DNA of 64,000 nt from DASPKT01 sp035626475 (GTDB lineage Bacteria; Pseudomonadota; Alphaproteobacteria; Azospirillales; Azospirillaceae): the NCBI GenBank assembly GCA_035626475.1, contig DASPNP010000037.1, positions 46,275 through 110,274 on the forward strand, written 5' to 3'. A model generated the notes under the pieces. That model had not been told where the DNA came from. It saw only the letters and a list, made by a program, of their open reading frames with translations, and did not search any database. Positions 33,637 through 42,381 of the stretch are shown piece after piece (positions within the stretch are counted from its first letter, which is position 1; every line of letters starts with the position of its first letter). The position numbers were made by a program, and so were the translations under genes.

Positions 33637-35157
33637 TTACTGGAACGCGGCTTCGGCAAAGCTGCGCAGCTTGCGGCTGTGCAGGCGCTCCATCCCGCTC
33701 TCCCGCATCAGCTCCATGGCCAGCACGCCGATGGCGAGGTGCTGGTCGACGCGGGCGCGGTAGAAATGGTTGGCCATGCCCGGCAGCTTCAGCTCGCCGT
33801 GCAGCGGCTTGTCCGACACGCAGAGCAGCGTGCCGTAGGGGACGCGGAAGCGGAAGCCGTTGGCGGCGATGGTGGCCGACTCCATGTCCAGCGCGATGGC
33901 GCGGCTCTGGCTGAAGCGCTGCACCGGCTCGCGGTAGTCGCGCAGCTCCCAGTTCCGGTTGTCGATGGTGGCGACGGTGCCGGTGCGCATCAGGCTCTTC
34001 AGCTCCCAGCCCGACAGGCCGGTCACCTTCTCCACCGCCTTCTCCAGCGAGACCTGCACCTCGGCCAGCGGCGGCACGGGGATCCAGGTCGGCAGGTCGG
34101 CGTCCAGCACCTTGTCCTCGCGGACATAGCCGTGGGCCAGGACGTAGTCGCCCAGGCGCTGCGTCTCGCGCAGGCCGGCGCAGTGGCCCAGCATCAGCCA
34201 CACATGCGGGCGCAGCACGGCGATGTGGTCGGTGATGGTCTTGGCGTTGCTGGGACCGACGCCGATATTGACGATGGTGATGCCGTTCCCGTCCGCCCGC
34301 TTCAGGTGATAGGCCGGCATCTGCGGCAGGCGCTTCACCCGCTCGCCCTCCGGCTCGCGGCCCCGATGCACGCCCTGGTTCCAGGTGATGTGGTCGCCGG
34401 GCTCGACGAAGGCCTCGTACTGGCCGCGATAGGCCGCGACCGCCGGGTCGTCCGACGGCTCCATCAGCTCCAGGCCCAGGCGCACGAACTCGTCGATGTA
34501 GAACTGGTAGTTCGTGAACAGCACGTAGTTCTGGAAATGGTCCGGCTTGGTCGCCGAGTAGTGCTTCAGCCGGTGCAGGCTGTAATCCACACGGGGCGCC
34601 GTGAACAGCGCCAGCGGCGCCGGCTCGTTCTGCGCCGCGATGAAGGTGCCGTTGACGATGCTGTCGTCCATGTAGGCGAGGTCGGGCAGGTCGAAGACCT
34701 CGCGCAGCTGGTACAGCCGCTCCGGCGCCAGGTCGCCCTCGACATGCATGCCCTCGCGGAAGGCGAACTGGATCGGAATCGGCGTGTCGCTGACGCCCAC
34801 CTCGATGCGGGTCGCGTGGTTGCGCAGCAGCAGCTGCAGCTGGTGGCGGTAGTAATGGTCGAACAGGTCGGGCCGGGTCAGGGTCGTGCGGTAGGTGCCG
34901 GGGCCCGGCACGAAGCCGTAGGCCAGCCGGCTGTCGACGCGCGGCTCATGGTCGACGGTGACCTGGATGAAAGGGTAGCAGGCGCGGACGCGGCCCGGCA
35001 TGGCCTCGCCGGCGGCGAAGGCCTTGAAGCGCGAGCGCAGATGCTCGACGGCCTGCTCGTAAAGGGCCAGGACGCGGGTGTAGGCGGCCTCCGCATCATC
35101 GAACGTCTCGACCGCCCCGAGGGTGGCTGGCTGGTTGGACAGCACGGCGCTGTTCAT
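33637..35157 (-). CDS. amn: AMP nucleosidase
   Basis: 506 residues, the normal length for AMP nucleosidase, which hydrolyses AMP to adenine and ribose 5-phosphate. The N-terminal AMP nucleosidase domain includes RVRACYPFIQVTV and FREGMHVEGDLAPERLYQLR. The C-terminal purine-phosphorylase-like domain has IVNIGVGPSNAKTITDHIAVLRPHVWLMLGHCAGLR and ALDMESATIAANGFRFRVPYGTLLCVSDKP. AAGGAG stands 7 bases before the ATG, and a candidate promoter just upstream would give a very short leader. It converges with no gene; the antitoxin gene follows on the same strand after 75 bases. Confidence 0.97.
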   Translation of the reverse strand: MNSAVLSNQPATLGAVETFDDAEAAYTRVLALYEQAVEHLRSRFKAFAAGEAMPGRVRACYPFIQVTVDHEPRVDSRLAYGFVPGPGTYRTTLTRPDLFDHYYRHQLQLLLRNHATRIEVGVSDTPIPIQFAFREGMHVEGDLAPERLYQLREVFDLPDLAYMDDSIVNGTFIAAQNEPAPLALFTAPRVDYSLHRLKHYSATKPDHFQNYVLFTNYQFYIDEFVRLGLELMEPSDDPAVAAYRGQYEAFVEPGDHITWNQGVHRGREPEGERVKRLPQMPAYHLKRADGNGITIVNIGVGPSNAKTITDHIAVLRPHVWLMLGHCAGLRETQRLGDYVLAHGYVREDKVLDADLPTWIPVPPLAEVQVSLEKAVEKVTGLSGWELKSLMRTGTVATIDNRNWELRDYREPVQRFSQSRAIALDMESATIAANGFRFRVPYGTLLCVSDKPLHGELKLPGMANHFYRARVDQHLAIGVLAMELMRESGMERLHSRKLRSFAEAAFQ

Positions 35158-35182
35158 GGTCTGTCTCCTTCTTCTTTCTTCA

Positions 35183-35210
35183 ATATTATCAAACGAATAA
35201 GCGGTTTGAA
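35183..35210 (-). promoter_or_regulatory. Candidate amn promoter
   Basis: On the minus strand, TTCAAA (35205-35210), 16-base spacer, TAATAT (35183-35188), in an AT-rich patch between the terminator at 35256-35290 and the amn Shine-Dalgarno. The predicted leader is about 20 bases. Confidence 0.5.
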
Positions 35211-35255
35211 TGACGAATTTTGCGGCGCCTGCGGAATATGATCGAAGGGCCTTTT

Positions 35256-35290
35256 AAAAAAGCAAAAAGCCGCACCCGGAGGGTACGGCT
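35256..35290 (-). terminator. Strong intrinsic terminator between ftsY and amn
   Basis: On the minus strand, arms AGCCGTACCC and GGGTGCGGCT (10 pairs, one G-U) around a TCC loop, followed by TTTTGCTTTTTT. It lies 287 bases beyond the ftsY stop, so it may end either the ftsY transcript or a separate short RNA. Confidence 0.85.
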
Positions 35291-35372
35291 TCGATAGGCT
35301 CCCACGGGATTCGGGCCCCGCTTCCCCGCTGCCTCTCCGCACCGTTTCCGGCGGCGGGTTGCAGTTCTTCCA
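35256..35372 (-). ncRNA. Candidate small RNA or leader between ftsY and amn
   Basis: A perfect TTGACA lies at 35400-35405 (minus strand), and the strong terminator ends near 35256. A transcript starting around 35370 would be about 115 bases, with several possible GC-rich stems. The -10 region is poor (CATGTC at a 17-base spacing). It does not match SRP RNA, 6S RNA, or the SAM, SAH, TPP or cobalamin riboswitch patterns I know. A 39-codon frame (ATG 35373 to TAA 35254) runs through the terminator but has no Shine-Dalgarno. Confidence 0.25.
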
Positions 35373-35450
35373 TGATGACATGACACGCGGCGGCGGCCCT
35401 GTCAAGCGACCCAGGCAAGCGGGCCGGTCAGGCGGGGCCGTCTCGGCGGC

Positions 35451-35546
35451 CCTTCCGCAAGCTCAGCATGAGGATGATTTTGCCGCTTCTCATGTTCCCA
35501 GGAGTGCCTGGAACAAGCATCCCTCATGCTGAGCCTGTCGATGCAC
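35451..35546. repeat. Intergenic inverted-repeat element, family 1, copy 4 (degenerate)
   Basis: Left arm CCTTCCGCAAGCTCAGCATG (continuing AGGA) and right arm CCCTCATGCTGAGCCTGTCG (continuing ATGCAC) bound a shorter core that keeps GTGCCTGG. It is more diverged than the other three copies. It lies just after ftsY. Confidence 0.7.
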
Positions 35547-35576
35547 CCACACCGGCCCAGCCTCTCCCGAGGGCAC

Positions 35577-36863
35577 TCACCCGCCCTGCTTCATCCCCAG
35601 CAGCGAGCGGGCGAAGGCGTCGGCGTCGAAGGGGCGCAGGTCGTCCACGCCCTCGCCCACGCCGATGGCATGGACCGGCAGGCCGAACTTGTCGGCCAGC
35701 GACACCAGCACGCCGCCGCGCGCCGAGCCGTCCAGCTTGGTCAGGATCAGGCCGTTGACCTGGACCATGTCGCGGAAGATCTCGACTTGGCTGTGGGCGT
35801 TCTGGCCGGTGGTGGCGTCCAGCGTCAGGAGCGTGGTGTGCGGCGCGGTCGGGTCCAGCTTCTTGATGACGCGGACGATCTTGCGCAGCTCCTCCATCAG
35901 CCCGGCCTTGTTCTGCAGCCGGCCGGCCGTATCGATCAGCAGCACGTCGGCACCCGCGGCCTTGGCCCGCTCCAGCGCCTCGTAGGCCAGGCCCGCCGCG
36001 TCGGCGCCGGTGTCCTTGGCGACGACGGGGGCGCCGGTGCGCTCGCCCCAGATCTTCAGCTGGCTGACGGCGGCGGCGCGGAAAGTGTCGCCGGCGGCGA
36101 GCCAGACGGTCCTGCCCTGCTCGCGGAACTCCTTGGCGTATTTGCCGATAGTCGTGGTCTTGCCGGTGCCGTTGACACCGACGACCAGCACCACATGCGG
36201 CTTGTGCGCCGGGTCGATCGCCAGCGGCTTGGCGATGGGGCCCAGCACCTTGACCATCTCGGCCGCCAGCGAGGCCTTCACCTCGTCGGGCGTGACCTCC
36301 TTGCCGAAGCGGGTGCGCGCCAGCTCCGCCGTCACCTTGGCCGCCATGGTGGGGCCGAGGTCCGCCTGGATCAGCAGCTCCTCCAGCTCCTCCAGCGTGT
36401 CCTCGTCCAGCTTGCGCTTGGTGAAGATGCTGGTGATGCCGTCGGTCAGGCGGGCGGTGGACTTGGACAGGCCGTCGCGCAGCCGCGCCAGCCAGCCCTT
36501 CTTGGGCGCCTCGGCTTCCGGGGCCGCCTGGATGGCCGGAGCGGTGGACTGTTCCGCCACCGGAACGGGCTCGACCACCGGCACCGGTTCGGCGGGGCTC
36601 TCCGGCACAACGACCGGCTCTGGTGCCGGGGGCGGCTCGGGCTCGGCGCGGAAGTCGAGCGCCACAGGGGCCAGCGGCTCGGCCTCGACGACCCGTTCCG
36701 GCTGCGGAACGACTGCCTCGACGACTGGCGCCACCGGCTCCGGCGCGGGGACGTCGAGCGCGGGGGTTTCGGCGGTCGGGGACGCGGCGGGTTCGGGCGC
36801 GGGCACCGTCTCCGGCGCCTTGGTCTCGGCCTCGGTCTTCTTGCGCTTGAACCAGTCGAACAT
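35577..36863 (-). CDS. ftsY: Signal recognition particle receptor FtsY
   Basis: 428 residues. The SRP GTPase NG domain occupies about residues 125-425: N-domain TLEELEELLIQADLG, P-loop VGVNGTGKTTT, DTFRAAAVSQL, DTAGRLQNKAGLM, TKLDGSARGG and the terminal GVGEGVDDLRPFDADAFARSLLG. The first ~110 residues form an A domain rich in Pro, Val and Glu (repeated PAPEPV-type sequence). It docks SRP-ribosome complexes at the inner membrane; the partner Ffh is encoded at 44 kb. Its ATG overlaps the mtaB stop by one base (TGATG). Confidence 0.98.
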   Translation of the reverse strand: MFDWFKRKKTEAETKAPETVPAPEPAASPTAETPALDVPAPEPVAPVVEAVVPQPERVVEAEPLAPVALDFRAEPEPPPAPEPVVVPESPAEPVPVVEPVPVAEQSTAPAIQAAPEAEAPKKGWLARLRDGLSKSTARLTDGITSIFTKRKLDEDTLEELEELLIQADLGPTMAAKVTAELARTRFGKEVTPDEVKASLAAEMVKVLGPIAKPLAIDPAHKPHVVLVVGVNGTGKTTTIGKYAKEFREQGRTVWLAAGDTFRAAAVSQLKIWGERTGAPVVAKDTGADAAGLAYEALERAKAAGADVLLIDTAGRLQNKAGLMEELRKIVRVIKKLDPTAPHTTLLTLDATTGQNAHSQVEIFRDMVQVNGLILTKLDGSARGGVLVSLADKFGLPVHAIGVGEGVDDLRPFDADAFARSLLGMKQGG

Positions 36864-38170
36864 CAGGCGGCGGTCTTTCCGGTCAGGGTCTCGGCCTCGA
36901 CGCCGGTCAGCGTGACGCGCAGCAGGCTGCCGGGCACGGCGGGGCGGTCCAGCCGCACCTCGGCGAAGTGCGGCGTGCGGCCCAGGATCTCGCTCTCCGC
37001 CAGCACCTCGGCCTCCCGGCCCACCTGGCTTTGCAGGTAGCGGGCGACGGCGGCCGAGCCGGCGGCGCGCAGCCGGGCGGCGCGCTCCTTCCGCACGGCC
37101 TTGTCGACCTGCGGCATGCGGGCGGCGGGCGTGCCCTGGCGGGCGCTGTAGGGGAAGACGTGCAGCCAGGTCAGGCCGCATTCCTCGACGATGCGCAGCG
37201 TGTTCTCGAACATCTCGTCGGTCTCGGTCGGGAAACCGGCGATGAGGTCGGCGCCGAAGACCATGTCGGGCCGCAAGCTGCGGGCGCGCTCGCACATCGC
37301 GATGGCGTCGGCGCGCAGGTGCCGGCGCTTCATGCGCTTCAGCACCATGTCGTCGCCGGCCTGCAGCGAGACGTGCAGGTGCGGCATCAGCCGGGGCTCC
37401 TCGGCCACCAGCCGCCAGAGGTCCTCGTCCATCTCCACCGGGTCCAGCGAGGACAGGCGCAGGCGCGGCAGCTCCGGCACCTGGGCCAGCAGCCGGCGCA
37501 CCATCTGGCCCAAAGCCGGCCTGCCCGGCAGGTCGGGGCCGTAGCTGGTGACGTCGACGCCGGTCAGCACCACCTCGTTGTAGCCGGCCTCCACCAGGGC
37601 GCGGACCTGGGTGACGATCTCGCCGATCGGGACCGAGCGCGAATTGCCGCGGCCATAGGGGATGATGCAGAAGGTGCAGCGGTGGTCGCAGCCGTTCTGC
37701 ACCTGTACGAAGGCGCGGGCGCGCCCCTCCATCCCCTGGATCAGGTGGCCGGCCGTCTCCTTCACTGACATGATGTCGTTGACGCGCACCCGCTCGCTCA
37801 GCCCGGCGCCGAAATCGGCCCAGCTCTCGGCCTTCAGCTTGGCGTCGTTGCCCAGCACCTGGTCCACCTCCGCCATCTCGGCGAAGCGGCCGGGATTCAC
37901 CTGGGCGGCGCAGCCGGTCACGATGATGCGGGCGGCCGGGTTCTCGCGCCGTGCCTTGCGGATCGCTTGGCGCGCTTGGCGCTCGGCCTCGGCCGTCACG
38001 GCGCAGGTGTTGAAGATGATGGCGTCGTCCAGACCGGCACCCCGGGCATGGGTGCGCATCACCTCGGACTCGTAGGCGTTCAGCCGGCAGCCGAAGGTGA
38101 CGATCGACGGGCCGCCGGCCGGGTCCTTGGTCACGGTCGGCGGCAGGACCTCCTCATGGGCGTCGCTCAT
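36863..38170 (-). CDS. mtaB: tRNA t6A37 C2-methylthiotransferase
   Basis: 435 residues. The MTTase N-terminal cluster cysteines are in FGCRLNAYES, NTCAVT and TGCAAQVNP. The radical-SAM motif is CDHRCTFCIIPYGRG, and a TRAM domain ends the protein. The R-L-N-x-Y-E-S form near the first Cys is typical of MtaB rather than MiaB or RimO. It adds a methylthio group to N6-threonylcarbamoyladenosine 37 of certain tRNAs. It overlaps dapF by four bases and ftsY by one, so all three are translationally coupled. Confidence 0.96.
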   Translation of the reverse strand: MSDAHEEVLPPTVTKDPAGGPSIVTFGCRLNAYESEVMRTHARGAGLDDAIIFNTCAVTAEAERQARQAIRKARRENPAARIIVTGCAAQVNPGRFAEMAEVDQVLGNDAKLKAESWADFGAGLSERVRVNDIMSVKETAGHLIQGMEGRARAFVQVQNGCDHRCTFCIIPYGRGNSRSVPIGEIVTQVRALVEAGYNEVVLTGVDVTSYGPDLPGRPALGQMVRRLLAQVPELPRLRLSSLDPVEMDEDLWRLVAEEPRLMPHLHVSLQAGDDMVLKRMKRRHLRADAIAMCERARSLRPDMVFGADLIAGFPTETDEMFENTLRIVEECGLTWLHVFPYSARQGTPAARMPQVDKAVRKERAARLRAAGSAAVARYLQSQVGREAEVLAESEILGRTPHFAEVRLDRPAVPGSLLRVTLTGVEAETLTGKTAA

Positions 38171-39006
38171 GCTGGCACCCCCAGCAGCTCGGGTGACAGG
38201 GTGCCGCTGTAGGATGTCGCGACCGGCCCGGTCATCAGCACATTGCCGTCCTCGCGCCACTCGATGCGCAGCGCGCCGCCGTCGAGCACCACGGCCGCGT
38301 GCCGCTCGGTCAGGCCGCGGCGGTGCGCCGCCACCAGCGTGGCGCAGGCGCCGGAGCCGCAGGCCATGGTGATGCCGGCGCCGCGCTCCCACACCCGCAT
38401 GCGGATGCGGGTCGGGCTCAGCACGGTGGCGATTTCGATGTTGCAGCGGTCGGGGAAGATCGGGTCGGTTTCCAGCACGGGGCCCAGCGCCGCCAGATCC
38501 ACCGCCTCGGCGTCCGGCACGAAGAAGACCGCGTGCGGGTTGCCCATGGAGACGGCGCAAGCGTCGGAGAGGGGGCCGGCCGACAGCGGCAGGTGCAGCG
38601 TGTCCGTCTCGCGCGCCAGCGGGATCTCGCGCCAGTCCAGCCGCGCCGGCCCCATGTCCACGGTGACGGTGCCGTCGCCGTTGACCCGGGAGGGCAGCAG
38701 GCCGGAGACGGTCTCCACCGTCAGCTCGGCCCGGCCCAGCCCGCCGGCCACCAGATATGCCACGCAGCGCGTGGCGTTGCCGCAGGCGCCGGCCTCCGAC
38801 CCGTCGGGGTTCAGGATGCGCATGAAGACGTCGGCGCCCGGGCTCATGGGCGCCCGCAGGACCACCAGCTGGTCGAAGCCCACGCCGCGCCGCCGGTCGG
38901 CGATGGCGCGGACGGCCGCGTCGGACAGGTCCAACGGTTCGGTACGGGCGTCCAGCACGACGAAGTCGTTGCCGAGCCCGTGCATCTTCAGGAAGTGGCG
39001 CGCCAT
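38167..39006 (-). CDS. dapF: Diaminopimelate epimerase
   Basis: 279 residues. It interconverts LL- and meso-diaminopimelate for lysine and peptidoglycan synthesis. The two catalytic cysteines are in EAGACGNATRCV (residue ~75) and ITMACGSGACATLVA (~225). The N-terminus KMHGLGNDFVVLDAR and the block DFIPDRCNIEIATV-like (FPDRCNIEIATV) are standard. It is first in dapF-mtaB-ftsY. Confidence 0.98.
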   Translation of the reverse strand: MARHFLKMHGLGNDFVVLDARTEPLDLSDAAVRAIADRRRGVGFDQLVVLRAPMSPGADVFMRILNPDGSEAGACGNATRCVAYLVAGGLGRAELTVETVSGLLPSRVNGDGTVTVDMGPARLDWREIPLARETDTLHLPLSAGPLSDACAVSMGNPHAVFFVPDAEAVDLAALGPVLETDPIFPDRCNIEIATVLSPTRIRMRVWERGAGITMACGSGACATLVAAHRRGLTERHAAVVLDGGALRIEWREDGNVLMTGPVATSYSGTLSPELLGVPA

Positions 39007-39081
39007 GACCCGGGTTATATGGCGACGCGTTCCCCGCTGTCCATGGCCGCCCGGACAGACCCGCCCAGCGCGCGGCGCCGC

Positions 39082-39579
39082 TCAGCCCCGGCGGAACACC
39101 AGCAGCTTGCTCAGCACGAAGTTGAAGACCATGCCGGCCAGCGAGCCGGCGGCCACGCCCAGGAAGGGCCAGAGGGCGCCGGGCACCTGCCACAGATCGC
39201 CGAGGATCCAGCCGGCGACCGCCGGGCCGAAGGCGACCACGGCGGCGAAGACCGCGTAGTTCACCACGCCGCCCAGCGAGTTCGCGGCGATGAACCGCGC
39301 CCACTGGCGCAGGGCGGCGCGGCGGCTGGCGTCGCGGAAGGTGAAGGTGCGGTTCATCCACCAGGTGAAGGTCGCCGCCACCAGGAAGGAGACGACGCGC
39401 CCGGCATAGGGGTTCAGCCCCGCCAGATGGATCGCCGCCCACAGCGCCGCCATGTCGACGAAGGCACCGCCGACGCCGATCAGCCCGAAGGTGAGGATCT
39501 GCCGCAGCGGCGAGGCATCGCCCCGCCCCGCCGCGGCGGCGTCCACCGCCGCCCCCTCCGACGTCACCGGGCCGCTCAC
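39082..39579 (-). CDS. GtrA-family membrane protein
   Basis: 165 residues with four predicted membrane helices (around QILTFGLIGVGGAFVDM, AGRVVSFLVAATFTWWMN, VNYAVFAAVVAFGPA, FLGVAAGSLAGMVFNFVLSKLLVF). WWMNRTFTF and NFVLSKLLVFR are GtrA hallmarks. GtrA proteins are proposed to flip polyprenyl-phosphate-linked sugars across the inner membrane. Its start overlaps the GT2 gene stop by four bases, as expected for a flippase paired with its sugar-lipid synthase. Confidence 0.94.
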   Translation of the reverse strand: MSGPVTSEGAAVDAAAAGRGDASPLRQILTFGLIGVGGAFVDMAALWAAIHLAGLNPYAGRVVSFLVAATFTWWMNRTFTFRDASRRAALRQWARFIAANSLGGVVNYAVFAAVVAFGPAVAGWILGDLWQVPGALWPFLGVAAGSLAGMVFNFVLSKLLVFRRG

Positions 39580-40583
39580 ATGCCGGCCCGGTAGTCCGGG
39601 AAGTCGGGTGCCGGGATCTCCAGGTACTTCAGCCGCTTCATCTCCCGCCGGCCCCGGGTGACCGTGTCCAGGATCAGGCCGCAGGTCAGCGACAGGAAGG
39701 CCATCAGCACCAGGCCGGTGGTCAGTACCGCCGTCGGCAGACGCGGCACCAGGCCGGTCTGGAAGTAGGTGATGAAGACCGGCACCGCCAGGATCAGCGC
39801 CAGGAGGGTCAGCACCAGCGCCGCCAGGCCGAAGAACTGGAACGGCCGCTCCTCCTTGATCAGCCGGCCGATCATCCAGAGGATGCGGAAGCCGTCGCGG
39901 AAGGTGGAGAGCTTGGAGACCGAGCCCTCGTCGCGGTCCTTGTAGGCGGTCTCGACCTCGGCCAGCGGCATGCGCATCTCCAGCGCGTGCACGGTCAGCT
40001 CGGTCTCGATCTCGAAGCCGCCGGCCAGCACCGGGAAGCTCTTCACGAAGCGGCGGGAGAAGACCCGGTAGCCCGACAGCATGTCGTTGGTGCGCTTGCC
40101 GAAGACGATGGTCACCAGCGTCGTCAGCAGCACGTTGCCGAAGCGGTGGCCGCGGCGGTAATGGTCCCAGTCGGCGATGCGCTGGCCGTTGACCATGTCC
40201 AGCTTGTCGGTGACCAGCTTCTCCACCAGCTTGGGCGCGGCCGCCGCCTCATAGGTGTTGTCGCCGTCGACCATCACGTACACGTCGGCCTCGATGTCCG
40301 CGAACATGCGGCGCACGACGTTGCCCTTGCCCTGCAGCGGCTCGCTGCGGACCACGGCGCCGGCGGCCTTCGCCACCTCCACCGTCCGGTCCTTGGAGTT
40401 GTTGTCGTAGACATAGATGGTCGCGTCCGGCAGCGCCGCCTTGAACTCCCGCACCACCTGCGCGATCGAGGTCTCCTCGTTGTAGCAGGGCACCAGCACG
40501 GCGATGCGCGGGCGGGCCGGGGCGGTGGCGCCGAGGGGCTCGATGCGGCCGATGGTGGTCTCGACGGCGGGCGTGGGGGACAT
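39576..40583 (-). CDS. Polyprenyl-phosphate glycosyltransferase, GT2 family (GtrB/DPM1-like)
   Basis: 335 residues. The GT2 fold begins IAVLVPCYNEETSIAQVV. YVYDNNSKDRTVEVA and the DxD-like VMVDGDNTYEA (~115) bind the nucleotide sugar. SGYRVFSRRFVKSFPVL and FEIETELTVHALE follow. Two C-terminal membrane helices (LAALVLTLLALILAVPVFI and TAVLTTGLVLMAFLSL) anchor it. It should load a sugar onto undecaprenyl phosphate at the cytoplasmic face for GtrA to flip. The sugar is unknown. Confidence 0.94.
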   Translation of the reverse strand: MSPTPAVETTIGRIEPLGATAPARPRIAVLVPCYNEETSIAQVVREFKAALPDATIYVYDNNSKDRTVEVAKAAGAVVRSEPLQGKGNVVRRMFADIEADVYVMVDGDNTYEAAAAPKLVEKLVTDKLDMVNGQRIADWDHYRRGHRFGNVLLTTLVTIVFGKRTNDMLSGYRVFSRRFVKSFPVLAGGFEIETELTVHALEMRMPLAEVETAYKDRDEGSVSKLSTFRDGFRILWMIGRLIKEERPFQFFGLAALVLTLLALILAVPVFITYFQTGLVPRLPTAVLTTGLVLMAFLSLTCGLILDTVTRGRREMKRLKYLEIPAPDFPDYRAGM

Positions 40584-40672
40584 GGTCGTCTGGTCCTGGT
40601 GCGGCCTGGGATGGGTGCGGCGCCCTCGGATGCGGGGCGCCGGATGGATTCATAGCACGGAAACGGGCCAAA

Positions 40673-42313
40673 TCATGGCTGGTTCGTCGGTGCCGCTCCG
40701 GTAGCCGCCAGTGGCCGCGCGGGGCACAGCATCATCGGCTCGTCCAGGTTGGAGGTCACCGGTGCGCAGCCCTTGGCGTCCGCCGTCATACCGTAGGCCG
40801 GCAGGACATTGTCGATGGTCCAGACCTCCCAATGCGCGATCAGGAGGAAAAAGTCACCCCCCTTCGCCTTATGCGCCTCGATGGCGCGCCGCATGCGCAG
40901 GTTGATGCCGGTTTCGCCATGGTCGGGGTGGACGAGGTAGCTCTGCAGCCGCAGGAACGGCACCTGCGGCGGGAATCCGTAGACCAGGAACGAGGTCGGC
41001 GCGTAGCCGGTCATCAGCACCAGCGTCTCGTCCGGGCGCGGCAGTTCGGGGGCCTGGATCTCCACGAAGCGCTCGCCGAAGGGGATGCGGCCCCAGGTGC
41101 CGGGCTTGGCCGTGACCGCCACCAGCGCCAGCACGGCAGCCACAACCGCCAGCCGCGCCCGGCCGGAGAGCGGCCAGAAGGCGATTGCCGCCGCGATGAC
41201 GATGGGCGCCAGCATCTCCAGCGGGATCAGGTAGCGGTAAATGGCGAAGAGCTTCAGCCAGACCAGGTAGATGAGGGTCGCCGACACCAGCAGGTAGCGC
41301 GCCGACAGCGGCACCACCGAGGCGGTCCGCGTCCGGTCCAGCAGCCGCTCCGCCAGCAGCATCAGCGGCGTCGCCAGCAGCACCAGCAGCATCGCCATGA
41401 CGCGGTAGTCGCGGAAGATTATCTCGCCGACCTCCTTGGGGTCGGCGGCCCACAGGAAGGGAAAGAGCAGCGCGTCCAGCCCGTGCGGGATGAACTTGTC
41501 GTCGCGGTAGGGCTCGGCCACGCCCATGGGCGAGCGGAACAGGTCGTTGAAGTAGGGGAAGAGCGGGTTCGCGTAATCGGTCCACAGGAACCACATCCAA
41601 TGGCCGGAGAAGACGGCCATCGCCGCCAGCACGCCGATGCCGAAGAAGAAGGACAGGAACAGCCGCCGCCAGAAGCTCCCCGCCACGAACAGGAAGGCGA
41701 AGCAGAAGCCCACCGCGAAGATGACCGAGGGCTGCTTCAGCCCGACGGCGCTGCCGACCAGGAAGCCGGCGATGCCGACCCGGATGAAGGCGGGCCTCAC
41801 CGGGCCGCGGAAGACATCCTCGGGCGCCGCCGTCACCAGCAGCGCGCCGCCCAGCACGAACAGGCTGATGACGTTGTCGTAGAAGGTCGTGCCCAGCAGC
41901 CCCAGCGTGCCGCCGCCCAGCATGCCCAGCAGCGCCAGCGCGGCGGACGACAGCGCGCGCGGCCTGGGGTCCAGGCGCAGCAGCGTCCAGGCCAGCCCGT
42001 AGAGCAGCACCAGGTTCGCCCCCTGCAACGCCCCCAGGACGAAGCCCGCGACCCTGGCCGGCACCGCGTCGGCCAGCAGGAAGAAGGGGATGTCCAGCGT
42101 CGGGTTGTAGAAGGTCGGCAGCTGCGCCGGCGCCACGTCCAGGTCCCAGCGGCCGGTGACGTAGGCGTAGGCGTTGTACCAATGGTAGTTGCGCAGGTCC
42201 CAGTTGGCGTCCTGCCCCATCGCCAGCGCCAGCGCGCCGAAGGCCAGCGGCCCCAGGACCAGGAAGGCGAGCGAGCCCCAGCGGGCGGCGGAGTCGGTGC
42301 GGGGCGGGAGCAT
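40673..42313 (-). CDS. Polytopic membrane protein, probable GT-C-type glycosyltransferase
   Basis: 546 residues with about 10-11 membrane helices. The first large loop reads ANWDLRNYHWYNAYAYVTG and ends with a YNPTLDIPFF block; acidic and aromatic residues in this loop are typical of GT-C transferases that use polyprenyl-phosphate sugars. No named family is certain to me. It is the upstream gene of the GT2-GtrA pair on the same strand (about 90 bases away), the position a dedicated GtrC-type transferase would take. The acceptor (lipopolysaccharide, protein or other) is unknown. Confidence 0.75.
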   Translation of the reverse strand: MLPPRTDSAARWGSLAFLVLGPLAFGALALAMGQDANWDLRNYHWYNAYAYVTGRWDLDVAPAQLPTFYNPTLDIPFFLLADAVPARVAGFVLGALQGANLVLLYGLAWTLLRLDPRPRALSSAALALLGMLGGGTLGLLGTTFYDNVISLFVLGGALLVTAAPEDVFRGPVRPAFIRVGIAGFLVGSAVGLKQPSVIFAVGFCFAFLFVAGSFWRRLFLSFFFGIGVLAAMAVFSGHWMWFLWTDYANPLFPYFNDLFRSPMGVAEPYRDDKFIPHGLDALLFPFLWAADPKEVGEIIFRDYRVMAMLLVLLATPLMLLAERLLDRTRTASVVPLSARYLLVSATLIYLVWLKLFAIYRYLIPLEMLAPIVIAAAIAFWPLSGRARLAVVAAVLALVAVTAKPGTWGRIPFGERFVEIQAPELPRPDETLVLMTGYAPTSFLVYGFPPQVPFLRLQSYLVHPDHGETGINLRMRRAIEAHKAKGGDFFLLIAHWEVWTIDNVLPAYGMTADAKGCAPVTSNLDEPMMLCPARPLAATGAAPTNQP

Positions 42314-42381
42314 GGAAAACCTGGCGGTGGGCGACGGCTCCCAATCGCCCGGCCATGCGCCGCCGTCAAGGCCCTTCCCGC

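Noticed and set aside
35254..35373. 39-codon frame read as a leader peptide for amn attenuation
   Set aside because: It has no Shine-Dalgarno and no run of regulatory codons, and a candidate amn promoter lies downstream of the terminator. Kept only as part of a possible small RNA.
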